This document shows, piece by piece, positions 4,869 through 5,732 of a DNA stretch of 5,732 nt. The stretch comes from an uncultured Clostridia bacterium (GTDB lineage Bacteria > Bacillota > Clostridia > Christensenellales > Borkfalkiaceae). The position numbers and the translations under genes were made by a program. The notes under the pieces were generated by a model, which did no database searches, was not told the DNA's origin, and worked only from the letters and a program-made list of their open reading frames with translations. The first letter of the stretch is position 1; every line of letters starts with the position of its first letter. The stretch covers positions 1 to 5,732 of the forward strand of contig CANRIY010000104.1 in the NCBI GenBank assembly GCA_947630775.1. The letters are read 5' to 3'.

Positions 4869-5732
4869 TTAATACATTCCGTCCATTCCGCCTGCAGGTG
4901 CGGGGGGTGCGGGAGGGGTGGGGATATCCGTGACGACGGATTCCGTAGTGAGGAGCGTCGAAGCGACGGACGCCGCATTCTGCAAGACGGAACGCGTGAC
5001 CTTGGTCGGGTCGATGATCCCTGCTTCCACCATATCGGTATAGACGTTTTTGAGGGCGTCGAACCCGTAATTCGCCGATTTCTTTGTCAAAATCTTGTCG
5101 ACAACGACCGAACCGTCCACGCCTGCATTCTTTGCGATCTGGCGGACGGGCTCCTCGCATGCCTTCAAAATGATGCTTGCGCCCGTCTTTTCATCGCCTT
5201 CCAACTTGGAAACGAGGCTCTTGATCGCGGGAATGCAGCTGAGAAGCGCGGAACCGCCGCCGGGGACATAACCCTCTTCGACCGCCGCGCGGGTCGCCGC
5301 GAGCGCGTCGTCGATACGGAGTTTCTTCTCCTTCATCTCGACTTCCGTCGCCGCGCCGACATTGATGACTGCAACGCCGCCTGCGAGCTTTGCAAGGCGT
5401 TCCTGCAATTTTTCCCTGTCATAATCGGACGTCGTGACCTCGATCTGCGCTTTGATGGACGCGACGCGGTCTTTGATGGCGTCTTTATTGCCCGAACCGT
5501 CGATGATCGTCGTATTGTCTTTATCGACCTTGACCTGCGCCGCTCTGCCGAGCATGTCGAGGGTGACGTCGTGGAGTTCATATCCGAGATCGGAAGTGAC
5601 GACGGTACCGCCCGTGAGAACAGCGATATCTTCGAGCATCGCCTTTCTCCTGTCGCCGAAGCCGGGAGCCTTCACCGCGACGCAGTTGAACACGCCCTTG
5701 AGCTTGTTGACAATGAGTGCGGCGAGAGCGTC
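4869..5732 (-). CDS. groL: Chaperonin GroEL (60 kDa), C-terminal part (partial, 5' end outside window)
   Basis: The - strand frame is open from the right edge to TAA at 4871-4869 and gives 287 residues, about the C-terminal half of a chaperonin of roughly 540 residues. GroEL assembles into the double-heptamer ring that folds proteins with GroES and ATP. Visible signatures, numbered within the fragment, include VAVKAPGFGDRRKAML (18-33), SDYDREKLQERLAKLAGGVAVI (102-123), GAATEVEMKEKK (126-137), RIDDALAATRAAVEEGYVPGGG (139-160) and DPTKVTRSVLQNAASVAS (241-258). D142 corresponds to the ATP-hydrolysis aspartate D398 of E. coli. The last part of the apical domain, then the intermediate and equatorial segments are present. 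The C-terminal tail is short, with a Pro/Ala stretch and a single GGM ending in GGMDGMY rather than long GGM repeats. The true start lies off the window; the GTG at 5693 is an internal Val codon. The gene is convergent with ftsZ. Confidence 0.98.
   Translation of the reverse strand, partial: DALAALIVNKLKGVFNCVAVKAPGFGDRRKAMLEDIAVLTGGTVVTSDLGYELHDVTLDMLGRAAQVKVDKDNTTIIDGSGNKDAIKDRVASIKAQIEVTTSDYDREKLQERLAKLAGGVAVINVGAATEVEMKEKKLRIDDALAATRAAVEEGYVPGGGSALLSCIPAIKSLVSKLEGDEKTGASIILKACEEPVRQIAKNAGVDGSVVVDKILTKKSANYGFDALKNVYTDMVEAGIIDPTKVTRSVLQNAASVASTLLTTESVVTDIPTPPAPPAPAGGMDGMY

Overview
The window is a cell-division and cell-wall locus (part of a dcw cluster) from a low-GC-lineage type Gram-positive bacterium, most likely Bacillota/Clostridia. 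I base this on the gene order (an FtsW-like end, then murA, ftsQ, ftsA, ftsZ), a second-position murA inside the cluster, strong GGAGG-type ribosome binding sites, abundant intrinsic terminators and a consensus vegetative promoter. Codon use is fairly GC-rich. An uncultured gut clostridial group such as Christensenellales is plausible, but that is an inference and I cannot place it further.

Layout on the + strand: (1) bases 3-83 hold the last 26 codons of a gene that looks like the C-terminus of an FtsW/SpoVE lipid II polymerase, followed by a hairpin with T-tracts. (2) murA (143-1399) and ftsQ/divIB (1417-2190) form a tight pair with a 17-bp gap and end at a strong intrinsic terminator (2203-2229). 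(3) A 138-bp intergenic region carries an AT-rich stretch and a perfect TTGACA-N17-TATAAT promoter with an extended -10. (4) This promoter drives ftsA (2329-3471) and ftsZ (3475-4773), only 3 bp apart; the ftsZ Shine-Dalgarno is built into the last two codons of ftsA. (5) A 95-bp convergent intergenic region (4774-4868) contains three hairpins, one of them a perfect 20-bp inverted repeat. (6) On the - strand lies the C-terminal half of groL (GroEL), which runs off the right edge.

Together the + strand genes supply cytosolic peptidoglycan precursor synthesis (MurA), the divisome bitopic protein (FtsQ/DivIB), and the Z-ring with its membrane tether (FtsZ, FtsA). The chaperonin gene is functionally unrelated and belongs to a separate, convergent transcription unit.

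This is essentially a conserved housekeeping region; I see no mobile element, CRISPR array, RNA gene or defence-type system. The points most worth a second look are an FtsA with degenerate nucleotide-binding motifs, the transcriptional isolation of ftsAZ behind an ideal promoter, the ftsA/ftsZ translational overlap and the stacked terminators between ftsZ and groL.
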